Of a stretch of DNA of 64,000 nt, positions 49,507 to 58,028 are shown piece by piece. Numbering within the stretch: position 1 is the first letter of the stretch; every line of letters starts with the position of its first letter. Source of the stretch: Candidatus Coatesiibacteriota bacterium (GTDB lineage Bacteria > RBG-13-66-14 > B26-G2 > JAUVZD01); assembly GCA_030602715.1 (NCBI GenBank), contig JAUVZD010000001.1:206213-270212 (forward strand), written 5' to 3'. The notes beneath the pieces are model-generated. The model saw nothing but the letters and a program-made list of their open reading frames with translations, ran no database searches and was not told the origin of the DNA. Made by a program: the position numbers and the translations under genes.

Positions 49507-50427
49507 ATGGGCAACTTGAAAGATTTCATCCAGCTCACCCGACCCTTCACCCTTGCCGCTCCTCTGGTCGGCTTCATGGCCTTCGGTATGGTTGCCTGGG
49601 GCTCAGACCTAACCCTTCCCTTCACCTGGCAGGTGCTCTGGCCCATCCTGGTAGCCGCAATATCCGCCACCATACTGAACGCCGCCTCCAACATCCTCAA
49701 CCAGTATTTTGACCAGGAGATAGACCGCATCAACAAACCCGACCGCCCTCTGCCCTCCGGCAAGGTGGTGGTGAAAGATGCCATCATCTTTATGTTTATT
49801 CTATACGCTTTAGCTATAGGGCTGGCCTGGCTGGTTCCCAACAAGCAGTATCTGGCTATCGTCATGCTCACCGTCTTCGTAACCTACGCCTACTCCGGTC
49901 CCCCCTTCCGCACCAAGCGCTTCGGTCTACTTGCCAACCTGACCATGGCTATCCCCCGAGGGGGGCTTCTGGTGGTTGCCGCCTGGAGTGCGGTGCGCAG
50001 TGTATATATGCCCGAGCCCTGGATATTAGGGGGGGTCTTCTTCCTCTTCATCCTCGGCGCCTCCACCACCAAGGATTTCTCCGACATAGAGGGCGACAGA
50101 GCCGGTGGTTGCCGCACCCTGCCGATAATATTGGGGGTGAAGCAGGCGGCAATTGCCATAACCCCCTCCTTCATCATCCCCTTCATCCTGCTCTCGGTCC
50201 TCTCACTCCTGGGTCTTTTAAGCGGTAGTATGTGGCTGCTCACCTCCATAGGCATAATCCTGGCCCTGTGGGGAGCGTATATCTCCTATCTGCTCCTGCG
50301 CCGTCCGGAGGAACTCTGTCTGGAGGAAAATCACATCTCCTGGAAGCACATGTATCTGCTGATGGTGTTCGCTCAACTCAGCATCTGTAGCGCCTATCTC
50401 CTCCCCAAACTGACCGGCTTGGGCTAG
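49507..50427 (+). CDS. UbiA-family prenyltransferase
   Basis: 306-residue membrane prenyltransferase with about eight helices. The first Asp-rich motif is NQYFDQEIDRINKPDRPLP and the second is DFSDIEGDRAGGCRTLP; both keep their metal-binding aspartates. The sequence is closest in feel to the archaeal DGGGP-synthase/homogentisate branch (KDFSDIEGD) rather than to protohaem farnesyltransferase, but the acceptor cannot be fixed. Placed after the DUF92 gene and before two small genes that follow closely. Confidence 0.87.
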   Translation: MGNLKDFIQLTRPFTLAAPLVGFMAFGMVAWGSDLTLPFTWQVLWPILVAAISATILNAASNILNQYFDQEIDRINKPDRPLPSGKVVVKDAIIFMFILYALAIGLAWLVPNKQYLAIVMLTVFVTYAYSGPPFRTKRFGLLANLTMAIPRGGLLVVAAWSAVRSVYMPEPWILGGVFFLFILGASTTKDFSDIEGDRAGGCRTLPIILGVKQAAIAITPSFIIPFILLSVLSLLGLLSGSMWLLTSIGIILALWGAYISYLLLRRPEELCLEENHISWKHMYLLMVFAQLSICSAYLLPKLTGLG

Positions 50428-50437
50428 AAGAACAGCC

Positions 50438-50869
50438 ATGGATGAACCGAACGCAGGAATCTTCTTCACCAGAAAGAAAACCGACCCCGGACCGCTCTGG
50501 GATAAAGGCAGGCTGTGGATGATGGAGGCACAGAGCGCCCACAGTTGTGGTGAGGTGCAACGAGCTCTTTATTCCGTTCCAAGAGCCGGTGAATACCTGC
50601 TCAAGGCATACATAGCCCACCGGGGATTTAAGCCTCCCGCCGGCGCAGAGCTGGAGTCCTCTCTCATCCCTCTAATGCGGGGTGCGACCAGAGAGGAGCA
50701 AGAGCGGCTTACCCGAGCGAGGGAAGCCTGCCGCCGTCTGTTCCAGCTGAGATGGCGGGGGGTGTATGAGGACGATAAAAAATTAGCTCAAGAGCTAAAA
50801 AGCGCCTTTGAGGATTTAGAGGTTATCTACCAATTTGTGAGCGAGTTTTATTCTCCGGAGCAGGGCTAA
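50438..50869 (+). CDS. Small helical protein, possibly HEPN-like
   Basis: 143 residues, almost entirely helical. The segment AHSCGEVQRALYSVPRAGEYLLKAYIAHRGFKPP (seen in parts) resembles the second helix of HEPN-domain proteins, with a Lys-Ala pair followed by a Gly and a Pro-rich turn. The catalytic RxxxxH of toxic HEPN RNases is not obvious, and no nucleotidyltransferase partner is adjacent. Function unknown. It lies 10 bases after ubiA and eight before a lipoprotein gene. Confidence 0.6.
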   Translation: MDEPNAGIFFTRKKTDPGPLWDKGRLWMMEAQSAHSCGEVQRALYSVPRAGEYLLKAYIAHRGFKPPAGAELESSLIPLMRGATREEQERLTRAREACRRLFQLRWRGVYEDDKKLAQELKSAFEDLEVIYQFVSEFYSPEQG

Positions 50870-50877
50870 GGCAAAGC

Positions 50878-51654
50878 ATGAAGCGAGCGACAATCATCAT
50901 AATAGCCTTTATACTTGTGGCATGTTCCTCAACCCTCGCCGGGAAAGCTCTCCCGGTCGCGGTGACCGGGGTTATGGAGAACACTTTTTCCTACACAGTG
51001 CAGGCTGATGATGCGGCAATGATTGGAGAGTCGGTGAAGGTGGAAGGCATCTATCGCACCTACGGCAAGGCGGGGGTGATTATCTGTGGAAAATATGGTG
51101 AGGGGCGCTGGGCGAATACTTATTATTACATCTCCCCTGAAGACTCAGGGGACCATCTCCAGCGGTTGGCGGACCACACCCTGGTTCTGGCGGAGTTGAA
51201 GGTCGTTGATGTAGAATATTATGGCTACAGCTATCTCGTTGAGATTATCTCCCTGAAGGACTGCAAATCCGGAGGGGAACCCTACGGGGATGTCTTCTCC
51301 ATTATGGGCATCATCTTTGAACGGTGGGCGGAAATACAGGATATTGACCTGGCATCCATCTCCAGTGATATTGCAATTGAATATATGAAGGGTTATCGTC
51401 TGCCAGAAGTAGACAGTTACAATGAATGGACTGCGGAGCTAACCGGCGTTGATGGAGGCAGTGACGTCTTGCTCTATTGTGTGCAGGGAATGTATCTCCC
51501 GCCCCAGGATAATCCCCAATTGATGAGAAACCTGGAAATTTTCGTCCTGCTTCCCTTTTATTATAGTCAAGATGATGCGGATACATTTGAATATATATTG
51601 GACGATGAACCCGCAGAAATTATGGTGACCATTCGCGGTCAACTTCTGGAGTGA
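50878..51654 (+). CDS. Lipoprotein of unknown function
   Basis: 258 residues, not recognised. Lipobox LVAC puts the lipidated Cys at residue 16. The first half (about 30-130) is a beta-rich domain with the pattern SVKVEGIYRTYGKAGVIICGKYGEG (in parts), reminiscent of OB-fold small-molecule or nucleic acid binding domains in bacterial lipoproteins. The second half is acidic and ends in a strand-rich tail (IMVTIRGQLLE). It follows the helical protein gene by eight bases. Confidence 0.65.
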   Translation: MKRATIIIIAFILVACSSTLAGKALPVAVTGVMENTFSYTVQADDAAMIGESVKVEGIYRTYGKAGVIICGKYGEGRWANTYYYISPEDSGDHLQRLADHTLVLAELKVVDVEYYGYSYLVEIISLKDCKSGGEPYGDVFSIMGIIFERWAEIQDIDLASISSDIAIEYMKGYRLPEVDSYNEWTAELTGVDGGSDVLLYCVQGMYLPPQDNPQLMRNLEIFVLLPFYYSQDDADTFEYILDDEPAEIMVTIRGQLLE

Positions 51655-51665
51655 ACACGACTCCC

Positions 51666-51694
51666 TTGACTAATATCCTGATTTAGACTATAAT
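51666..51694 (+). promoter_or_regulatory. consensus sigma-70 promoter of the bactofilin-like gene
   Basis: TTGACT, 17 bases, perfect TATAAT, about 35 bases before ATG 51729. Confidence 0.78.
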
Positions 51695-51728
51695 TGCTAC
51701 TTGACATTCAAAGATTGGAGGTAATGCT

Positions 51729-52808
51729 ATGAAAAAGAAAAAAGCCTCTACCAGTTTTTTTGCCATAATCATTTTGCTTTTCCTCTCCTCCGCCGTCTGG
51801 GGCGGTGGAGCGATGAACTTCGGGCCCAGCGTTGAGGTGCTGTCGGGAGAGATAATAAAGGGAGATTACTTCTGCGCCGGGGCAAGCGTGGTCATAGACG
51901 GCACCATCACCGGCGACCTCAAAGCCTACGGCGCCTCGGTGGTGATAACCGGTGATGTGGGCGGAGATGTGGAGATCGCTGCCGCCAGTATCGTGGTGAT
52001 GGGCACCGTCGGCGGGGACCTGGACCTGAGTGGCGGAGCGATCCTGATAGATTCTAATGTGAAAGGAGACCTGTCCGCCTCCGCCGGAAGCATAAAGTGC
52101 GCCGGCAATATCGCCGGCGACGCCACCCTGGGAGCGGGCAAAATTGAACTCTCCGCTACGGTCGGCGGAGACGCACACTGTGGCGGCGAAGTCAACATTA
52201 TATCTGGTGCCGAGATTATGGGCAATCTCTACTACTACCCCGAAGATCGGCTGACGGTTGAGGAAGGGGCGCTCGTCCACAGCGACACCATCCTTGAGGC
52301 ACCCGAGGAGGAAAAATTCAACATTGTGGGCTTCATCGTCCAGAAGGTGTGGTTCTGGGCAGCACTCTTCCTCATTGGACTCGCCCTCTTTCTCTACAAG
52401 GGAAAGACCTATCGCCAGACCGTTGCGGGCATCGCCGAGGCGCCGCTCAAAGCCCTGCTCTTCGGTCTGCTTTTCTTCATAGTCTTGCCTCTGGCGGGCG
52501 TCATTCTTATTATCACCGTCGTCGGCATCCCCCTGGGAATCATCCTCCTATTGACTTTCATCATCCTCCTTCTGGTCTCCATGGTGCTGACCTCCACCTT
52601 CGTCGGAGAGAGAATTTTAATGCTCATCACCAAAAAGAAGGCTGAAGAGACCAGACTGCTCCTTTCCCTGCTTGTGGGGAGCTTCGTCTTCGTCCTGCTC
52701 TCCTGCATCCCCTTCATCGCCTGGCTCTTCTATCTTACGGTCTTCCTCTTCGGCATCGGGGCGGTATGGAATATGTATCTGAAGGAGCGAAAGGAGTCGG
52801 GGGGCTAG
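51729..52808 (+). CDS. Bactofilin-like repeat protein with C-terminal membrane domain
   Basis: 359 residues. After a signal sequence (1-25) come about eight short beta-helix turns with the rhythm of polymer-forming DUF583/bactofilin domains (GDYFCAGASVVIDGTITGDLKAYG, GGDVEIAAASIVVMGTVGGD, read in parts). A linker leads to a membrane domain (about 205-350) of four helices with GVPLGIILLL-like segments. Such proteins put a bactofilin-like head outside the membrane, unlike cytosolic bactofilins. GGAGG precedes the ATG; own promoter. Confidence 0.82.
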   Translation: MKKKKASTSFFAIIILLFLSSAVWGGGAMNFGPSVEVLSGEIIKGDYFCAGASVVIDGTITGDLKAYGASVVITGDVGGDVEIAAASIVVMGTVGGDLDLSGGAILIDSNVKGDLSASAGSIKCAGNIAGDATLGAGKIELSATVGGDAHCGGEVNIISGAEIMGNLYYYPEDRLTVEEGALVHSDTILEAPEEEKFNIVGFIVQKVWFWAALFLIGLALFLYKGKTYRQTVAGIAEAPLKALLFGLLFFIVLPLAGVILIITVVGIPLGIILLLTFIILLLVSMVLTSTFVGERILMLITKKKAEETRLLLSLLVGSFVFVLLSCIPFIAWLFYLTVFLFGIGAVWNMYLKERKESGG

Positions 52809-52906
52809 TTCCGAATATCCGCAAAGGGGAGCGCACTGACAGCAGATATCTGTAATTATTAAAAGATTGTCCTCTTCAATTTTGAGATAAAATTCCTGGA
52901 GGAAAG

Positions 52907-54970
52907 ATGGTTAGGAAATCCATTTCCCTGCTGGTGGCGATGAGCTTTCTCACTGCCTGCGCCTGCTTAGCCTACGACCAGATAGATTCCATCGTCATGG
53001 TGCAGGCAACGCCTGAGGACCACGCCCTTTTGCGCAGTCTGCAAGCGGAGATTGACGCCGTGCGCCCCGACGGATGGGTGGTGCTCTACATCCCTCAGGA
53101 GAACCTGTCCCTTCTAACCCAGGCCGGCTTCATCTACCAAGTGCTCTACCAGGACAGTCGGGATACCTGCAACTGGATAGTCCCCACTCCGGGACTTGAA
53201 GCCAGCGACACCCACAAGATAGACTTCACCAGCTACCACGACCACGATGAGCTGGTCGCCGCCCTGGAGGAACTGCACGCCAACTATCCGGAGATAACCG
53301 AGCTATACTATCTGGGGGATAGCGTTGAGGGACGTTCCATTGATGTATTGGTCATCACCGACAACCCCTCAACCGAGGAGATAGAGCCGGAGATTCGCCT
53401 GCTGGGTGCACTGCACGGCAACGAGAGAATCAGCGTGGAGGTGCCGTTATACTTCGCCGACTATCTCTGCTCCCATTACAACAAGGATAAGCGGGTGCAG
53501 GACATCGTCAACAACAACGAGATCTGGGTCTGCCCCATGGTCAACCCCGACGGCGTGGAGCACGGCTGGCGGAGAAACGCCAACAATGTTGACCTCAACC
53601 GCAACTTCAGCTACATGTGGGATCCTTCCGAAGAACCCTATTGCGGTCCTTATCCCTTCTCCGAGCCGGAGACCCAGGTGGTGCGGGAGTTCTCCGACAA
53701 CGGCTACACTTATCCCAACACCTTCGTCATCTCCCACTCCTTCCACTCCGGAGCCGAATGCATCAACTTTGTATGGAACTACGGCGATGCGGAACACCCC
53801 AGCGGAACCGACCACCCCACACCGGACGACGATGTCATTGAAGATGTAGCCTACGGCTACTGGGACGCCTACACCGGACCCAAATCAGACCCCTGGACTT
53901 ACGGCTTCGGGGTAACCAACGGCTGTGACTGGTATGCCACCTGGGGCGATACCAACGACTGGAGCTACGGGGAACGAAGCGACAACGACTACACTATAGA
54001 GATATCCAACAACTACTCCCCTCCTCCATCAATGATTCTGACCTACTGCGGATATAATCTGGAATCCATGCTCTACACCTGCGAGGTGCCCCTGACAGTG
54101 GGCATCATGGGCGTGGTCCTGTCCGGCTATACGGAGGAGCCACTCTTGGCAAATATAGATGTGGACGACCGAGACTGGCCCTGGTATACCGATCCCCAGA
54201 TGGGCGACTTCTATCGCCAGCTCCTGCCCGGCACCTACGATGTAACCGTGTCCTCAGAGGGCTTTGCATCGGCTTACTTTGACGATGTGGTGGTCAATGA
54301 GGGCACCATCACCAACCTGAGTTATATGTGGCTGAGCTATTATTCAGATATAGAATTGGTGGAGTTCCTCGCTAAGCCCCATTCGGAGGGCATCAGTCTC
54401 TCGTGGCGGGTGACAGACGATGAGGAGGCAATCGGCTACAACCTCTACCGCTCTCAGGTGGAACAGGCACCGACCGGCGTAGATTCCTATAACACCACCC
54501 CTTTATCACCAAATCATGTATTCGGCTGGCAGAAGCTAAACGACGCCCCCATCATCGGTCAGAATCCCTACTCTTTTCTTGACAACGAGGTGCAGGCAGG
54601 CTTGCGCTACTCCTACAAGCTGGAAGCGATATGTGAACAGGAGCTGGTCTCACTGGGCACGGCTTCCGGAACCGCCGGCAAGCCCGGCTCCTTCGCCTTG
54701 AGCCAGAACTACCCCAACCCGGCAACATCTGCGACCACTATCAACTTCACCCTGAGCAACCCCTCCCCCGCAGAGACCACTCTGGCGGTCTATGACCTGA
54801 GCGGAAGACTGGTAACCACCCTGGTTGACGACCTGCTGGATGGCGGGGATTATCAGGCTTGCTGGGACCTGAGGAGTGACGACGGCGAGAAGGTGTCAAG
54901 CGGGGTCTACGTCTATCGCCTGACCAGCGGCACAGAGCAGGAGAGCCATCGTATGGTCGTGGTTCGCTAA
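52907..54970 (+). CDS. Secreted M14 zinc carboxypeptidase with type-IX-like C-terminal domain
   Basis: 687 residues. Signal peptide 1-23, prodomain-like region to about 105, then an M14 domain: zinc ligands His170 and Glu173 (LHGNERIS) and a later His in VISHSFHSGAE. The substrate-binding motif NPDGVEHGWRRNANNVDLNRNF appears near 215-237 and the catalytic Glu in DYTIEISNNY. A carboxypeptidase-regulatory-like beta domain follows (about 398-480), then a fibronectin-like part. The last 85 residues, from LSQNYPNPATSATTI to GVYVYRLTSG, form a type A sorting/FlgD-like domain. Probably cell-surface or exported. Confidence 0.9.
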   Translation: MVRKSISLLVAMSFLTACACLAYDQIDSIVMVQATPEDHALLRSLQAEIDAVRPDGWVVLYIPQENLSLLTQAGFIYQVLYQDSRDTCNWIVPTPGLEASDTHKIDFTSYHDHDELVAALEELHANYPEITELYYLGDSVEGRSIDVLVITDNPSTEEIEPEIRLLGALHGNERISVEVPLYFADYLCSHYNKDKRVQDIVNNNEIWVCPMVNPDGVEHGWRRNANNVDLNRNFSYMWDPSEEPYCGPYPFSEPETQVVREFSDNGYTYPNTFVISHSFHSGAECINFVWNYGDAEHPSGTDHPTPDDDVIEDVAYGYWDAYTGPKSDPWTYGFGVTNGCDWYATWGDTNDWSYGERSDNDYTIEISNNYSPPPSMILTYCGYNLESMLYTCEVPLTVGIMGVVLSGYTEEPLLANIDVDDRDWPWYTDPQMGDFYRQLLPGTYDVTVSSEGFASAYFDDVVVNEGTITNLSYMWLSYYSDIELVEFLAKPHSEGISLSWRVTDDEEAIGYNLYRSQVEQAPTGVDSYNTTPLSPNHVFGWQKLNDAPIIGQNPYSFLDNEVQAGLRYSYKLEAICEQELVSLGTASGTAGKPGSFALSQNYPNPATSATTINFTLSNPSPAETTLAVYDLSGRLVTTLVDDLLDGGDYQACWDLRSDDGEKVSSGVYVYRLTSGTEQESHRMVVVR

Positions 54971-54990
54971 ACTTTCAAAAAACGCAGCAT

Positions 54991-55025
54991 AAAAAAGAGC
55001 CGGGCGTAACTTGCCCGGCTTTTTT
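54991..55025. terminator. intrinsic terminator after the M14 peptidase gene
   Basis: Perfect eight-base stem AGCCGGGC/GCCCGGCT with a seven-base loop, then six T. A six-A tract before the stem makes it usable in the other direction too. Confidence 0.8.
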
Positions 55026-55101
55026 GGTTATTCTTCCTCCACATAATATTTTTATACACTCAAACAAGCACTCTGTCAAGCATATAATTGTAAAATTGCC
55101 C

Positions 55102-55130
55102 TTGATTTTCGGGCGCATCTGCTCTAGTAT
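55102..55130 (+). promoter_or_regulatory. sigma-70 promoter of the zinc-ribbon gene
   Basis: TTGATT, 17 bases, TAGTAT. About 28 bases before ATG 55159. Confidence 0.55.
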
Positions 55131-55158
55131 AAAATCACGACTTTTCAAAAGGAGGCTC

Positions 55159-55326
55159 ATGTCCACTACCGACTACATCTGTCCTCATTGTGGGCACAGA
55201 TTTCAGCTGAACAATTCCGCCCTCAAAGGGAAAGGGGAGATCACCTGCCCCATCTGCAAAAAATGCCCGCTCATCCCCGCTGAAGAGGCTGACCAAGCGC
55301 AGGATGATGGGGACAAAGAGGGCTGA
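55159..55326 (+). CDS. Small zinc-ribbon protein (55 residues)
   Basis: Contains two CxxC pairs, CPHCGHRF and CPICKKC, spaced about 20 residues apart, the layout of a treble-clef or rubredoxin-like zinc ribbon, followed by an acidic tail. ATG 55159 has AGGAGG seven bases upstream and its own promoter. The longer frame upstream crosses the promoter and was not used. Possibly binds nucleic acid or protein; no function can be named. Confidence 0.7.
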   Translation: MSTTDYICPHCGHRFQLNNSALKGKGEITCPICKKCPLIPAEEADQAQDDGDKEG

Positions 55327-55427
55327 AACCGTTTCTAAAAAAAGAGGGGGTAGCTTGCGTCTAGCAATAAATATACAACTTATGCTCTCATCTTCCTGTT
55401 TTATCTCTTATGGTTGTTCTCCTCAAT

Positions 55428-55453
55428 TAAAAAAGGGGCGGAAATACCGCCCC
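55428..55453 (-). terminator. intrinsic terminator at the end of the pyrimidine operon
   Basis: Minus strand stem GGGGCGG/CCGCCCC with a five-base loop followed by six T, 20 bases after the alkyltransferase-like gene. No terminator is seen between this gene and pyrF. Confidence 0.78.
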
Positions 55454-55473
55454 TCAAGATTCATCCTTTTCCC

Positions 55474-55926
55474 TTAAAAACCGTGCAGGTGTCGTTTGAA
55501 GCCCTCCACCTTCGGGGATTCCTTCCCCTCCCCCGGTTGGATATTGTATCCTTCCTTTTCCAGCCGCCTTCTCTGGCTCTCAACCCCACCGGGGAACTTA
55601 TCATAGAGGCTTCCGTCGTCCTTTACCACCCGCCAGTAGGGTGAGATGTTCCCCCTTCCGGAACTCATATCCTCTTCTGCGGTCTCACTCACCATTTTCA
55701 GAAAAAGACCGGTGGTCATAGGGCAGGTGAAATCGGCTTCAAAGTCCTTCGCCAACCGTTCCTTTATCTGACCGATTGTGGCCAGCTCCCCATCGGGAAT
55801 ATCACGCACCAGACCGTCAATCAGGAGCGGTGTGGGGATGAACATCTTTCCCCTGCCTTTTTTATCATCAATCACTTTGGGCTCCCTCTTCAACTCAAAC
55901 TTCTCTCGCCAGCTTTTCTTCTCCAT
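55474..55926 (-). CDS. Alkyltransferase-like (MGMT-fold) protein lacking the acceptor cysteine
   Basis: 150 residues. The MGMT/Ada C-terminal fold is seen in IPDGELATIGQIKERLAKDF, ISPYWRVVKDDGSLYDKFPGG and QRRRLEKEG. Where DNA methyltransferases have PCHRV, this protein has PYWRV, so the reactive cysteine is replaced by Tyr and the following His by Trp. It may recognise damaged bases and recruit excision repair, as ATL proteins do, but the Tyr-Trp pair is not the common ATL sequence. It follows pyrF by 72 bases, perhaps cotranscribed. Confidence 0.75.
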   Translation of the reverse strand: MEKKSWREKFELKREPKVIDDKKGRGKMFIPTPLLIDGLVRDIPDGELATIGQIKERLAKDFEADFTCPMTTGLFLKMVSETAEEDMSSGRGNISPYWRVVKDDGSLYDKFPGGVESQRRRLEKEGYNIQPGEGKESPKVEGFKRHLHGF

Positions 55927-55998
55927 AACTCCCTCCTAACTTGAGGTTTTAAGATAACTTCAACTACTTCACTGATAAATCCCAATCTCCCAATTTTG

Positions 55999-56949
55999 CT
56001 AAATCTTCCCCGATACTTTCAGGGCATCATTTATCTCATTGCGAGCGCGCTCCGCCGCCTTTGCCGCCGACTCGCCTATTTCCCCCCTGTCCTTCTCGTA
56101 GGCGTAGATTATTCCCCTCGCTGAGTTGACCACAGCTCCCAGCCCACCTTTATGGAATGCCGACACCACTTCTTCCCCACCCGCTCCCTGGGCGCCGAAG
56201 CCGGGCAGAAGCAGTATCCCCCGGGGGATAAGCTCCCGCACCCTCCTGACCGCATCCGGCTCGGTAGCCCCCACCACCGCCCCGACCACACTATAGCCCC
56301 TTTCACCGACATAATCCCTCCCCCAATCATCCACCAGCCGGGCGATGTGCTCGTAGAACAATCCGCCCACGGAAAGCTCCATCTCCTGAACCTGACCCGC
56401 CAGAGGATTTGAGGTGCGCACCAGGATGAAGACCCCCCGCAACCCCGCAGGCGTTGCCTCAAGAAACGGTTTGAGGACATCTTCACCCATATAGGGATTT
56501 AGAGTTACCGCATCCACAGCCAGAGGGGCTGGCTTCTCGGGACTTCCGAAGTAAGCACGAGAATATGCCCTGCTGGTTGCGCCGATATCCCCCCGCTTGG
56601 CGTCCAGAATTACCACCAAGCCCATCTCCACCGCTTTATAGATGGTCATCTGCAGGGCGAAGAGCCCCGCCGGTCCCAAGCGTTCGTAGTAGGCTATCTG
56701 CGGTTTTACCCCCACTACAAAGGGTGCCACCGCCTCAATGATTATCCCGTTGAAGATGGCAACCGCCTCCCCGGCAACGGCGAAACCGTCCTGCTCCAGA
56801 ACCAGCTTTTTCCCGTCAACACCTGAAAGTCCACAACCTTCCAGAAAGTCCCAGGGAAAGCGGGTTGGGTCCGGGTCAAGACCGACAATCAACCGACTCT
56901 CCTTCTCCTCCACCAACCGCATCAATCGGTCGGCGAAATGCTCGCTCAT
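55999..56949 (-). CDS. pyrF: Orotidine 5'-phosphate decarboxylase, long form
   Basis: Final step of UMP synthesis. LIVGLDPDPTRFP near residue 20, catalytic DAKRGDIGATS (Lys118, Asp121) and the C-terminal LLPGFGAQGA are present. At 316 residues it is the longer type-2 (PyrF subfamily 2) enzyme. ATG overlaps the pyrB1 stop by four bases. No pyrE, pyrD or carAB gene lies in the window. Confidence 0.95.
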   Translation of the reverse strand: MSEHFADRLMRLVEEKESRLIVGLDPDPTRFPWDFLEGCGLSGVDGKKLVLEQDGFAVAGEAVAIFNGIIIEAVAPFVVGVKPQIAYYERLGPAGLFALQMTIYKAVEMGLVVILDAKRGDIGATSRAYSRAYFGSPEKPAPLAVDAVTLNPYMGEDVLKPFLEATPAGLRGVFILVRTSNPLAGQVQEMELSVGGLFYEHIARLVDDWGRDYVGERGYSVVGAVVGATEPDAVRRVRELIPRGILLLPGFGAQGAGGEEVVSAFHKGGLGAVVNSARGIIYAYEKDRGEIGESAAKAAERARNEINDALKVSGKI

Positions 56950-58028
56950 CCCCCTCCTTCCTCAAAGAGCTCTCTGGTAAGATTGAGCGGGCGACCACAA
57001 TAATAACAGTTTCCACGTTCATCCGCAAGGTCAAAGAGGTATTTTTCCGAGGTTCTTATACAGCGAGGGTTCTCACAGTTAACATCAATCTGCCGGCCTT
57101 CTTCCAGCGGGGGCAGTTCCCCCTCCACCAAGCCAAGTAGAAGGGATATTATTGCCATACGCATAGGCACCCCGAAGAAGGCTTGCTGGAAATATTTAGC
57201 CCGGGGGTCGTGGTCCACATCGTAGGCTATCTCGTCCACCCGGGGCAGGGGGTGGAGAACGATGAGCTCCGGCGAAGCTTTCTGTAAAAGAGCGGTATCA
57301 ACCACATAACTCCCCTTGACCTGTTCGTATTCCGCCGGGTCCCGGAAGCGTTCCTTCTGAATTCGGGTTACATAGAGCACATCCACCTCACCCACCACCT
57401 GAGCCAGATCACCGCCCTCCACCAGCCAGTCAGGGGGGAGTTTATCCACCACATAGTCAGGCATCTCCAGTCCCGGTGGAGAGACGCAGACCAGGGTGGC
57501 ATCAAAGTTTGCCAGTGCGTAGGCAAGGGAGTGGACCGTGCGACCGTGTTTCAGGTCGCCAACTGCAGCTACTTTTATGCCATCCAGACCGTCCTTTTCC
57601 TCCACGATGGTCAGCAGATCCAACATAGTCTGGGTAGGATGCTCGTGACCCCCGTCGCCGGCATTTATTATAGGCACCTCCGAATACATAGCCATAGCTT
57701 TGGCAGCGCCCTCATTGGGATGGCGCATGGCGATTATGTCGCTGTAAGAGCAGAGCATGCGGACGGCGTCGGCAAGCACCTCGCCCTTGGTCGCCGAGGT
57801 AGCGCTCAGGTCGCCAAAGGATATCACCCGCCCACGCAGGCGGTTCATGGCGCTGGCAAAGGAAAGCCGGGTGCGGGTGGAGGGCTCATAGAAGACGGTA
57901 GAGAGTATCCGCCCCTCTGCCAGGTCGGTTCCTCTGCGGGCGAACTCCATCATCCCTTGAGCCACCTCAATCAAGCCCCAGATATGCTCCCGCTTTAATC
58001 CCTCAATGCCCAGAAAATGCACGCTCAT
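56946..58028 (-). CDS. pyrB: Aspartate carbamoyltransferase fused to a PyrI-like zinc module
   Basis: Catalytic ATCase. Carbamoyl-phosphate motif STRTR at 50-54, 80s-loop lysine at 81 (ATKGEVLAD), Arg102, His130 in HEHPTQ, Arg163 in KHGRTVHS and HPLPRVDEIA are intact. After the catalytic fold (about 1-305) comes a C-terminal zinc module with Cys318, Cys323, Cys341 and Cys344 (C-x4-C-x17-C-x2-C), similar to the zinc domain of PyrI but without its nucleotide-binding domain. ATG overlaps the end of pyrC1 by 26 bases; GGGGAG precedes it. Confidence 0.93.
   Translation of the reverse strand: MSVHFLGIEGLKREHIWGLIEVAQGMMEFARRGTDLAEGRILSTVFYEPSTRTRLSFASAMNRLRGRVISFGDLSATSATKGEVLADAVRMLCSYSDIIAMRHPNEGAAKAMAMYSEVPIINAGDGGHEHPTQTMLDLLTIVEEKDGLDGIKVAAVGDLKHGRTVHSLAYALANFDATLVCVSPPGLEMPDYVVDKLPPDWLVEGGDLAQVVGEVDVLYVTRIQKERFRDPAEYEQVKGSYVVDTALLQKASPELIVLHPLPRVDEIAYDVDHDPRAKYFQQAFFGVPMRMAIISLLLGLVEGELPPLEEGRQIDVNCENPRCIRTSEKYLFDLADERGNCYYCGRPLNLTRELFEEGGG

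Noticed and set aside
54975..55166. 63-codon minus-strand frame between the M14 peptidase and the zinc-ribbon gene
   Set aside because: Covers the terminator and the zinc-ribbon promoter, with no ribosome site or recognisable sequence.
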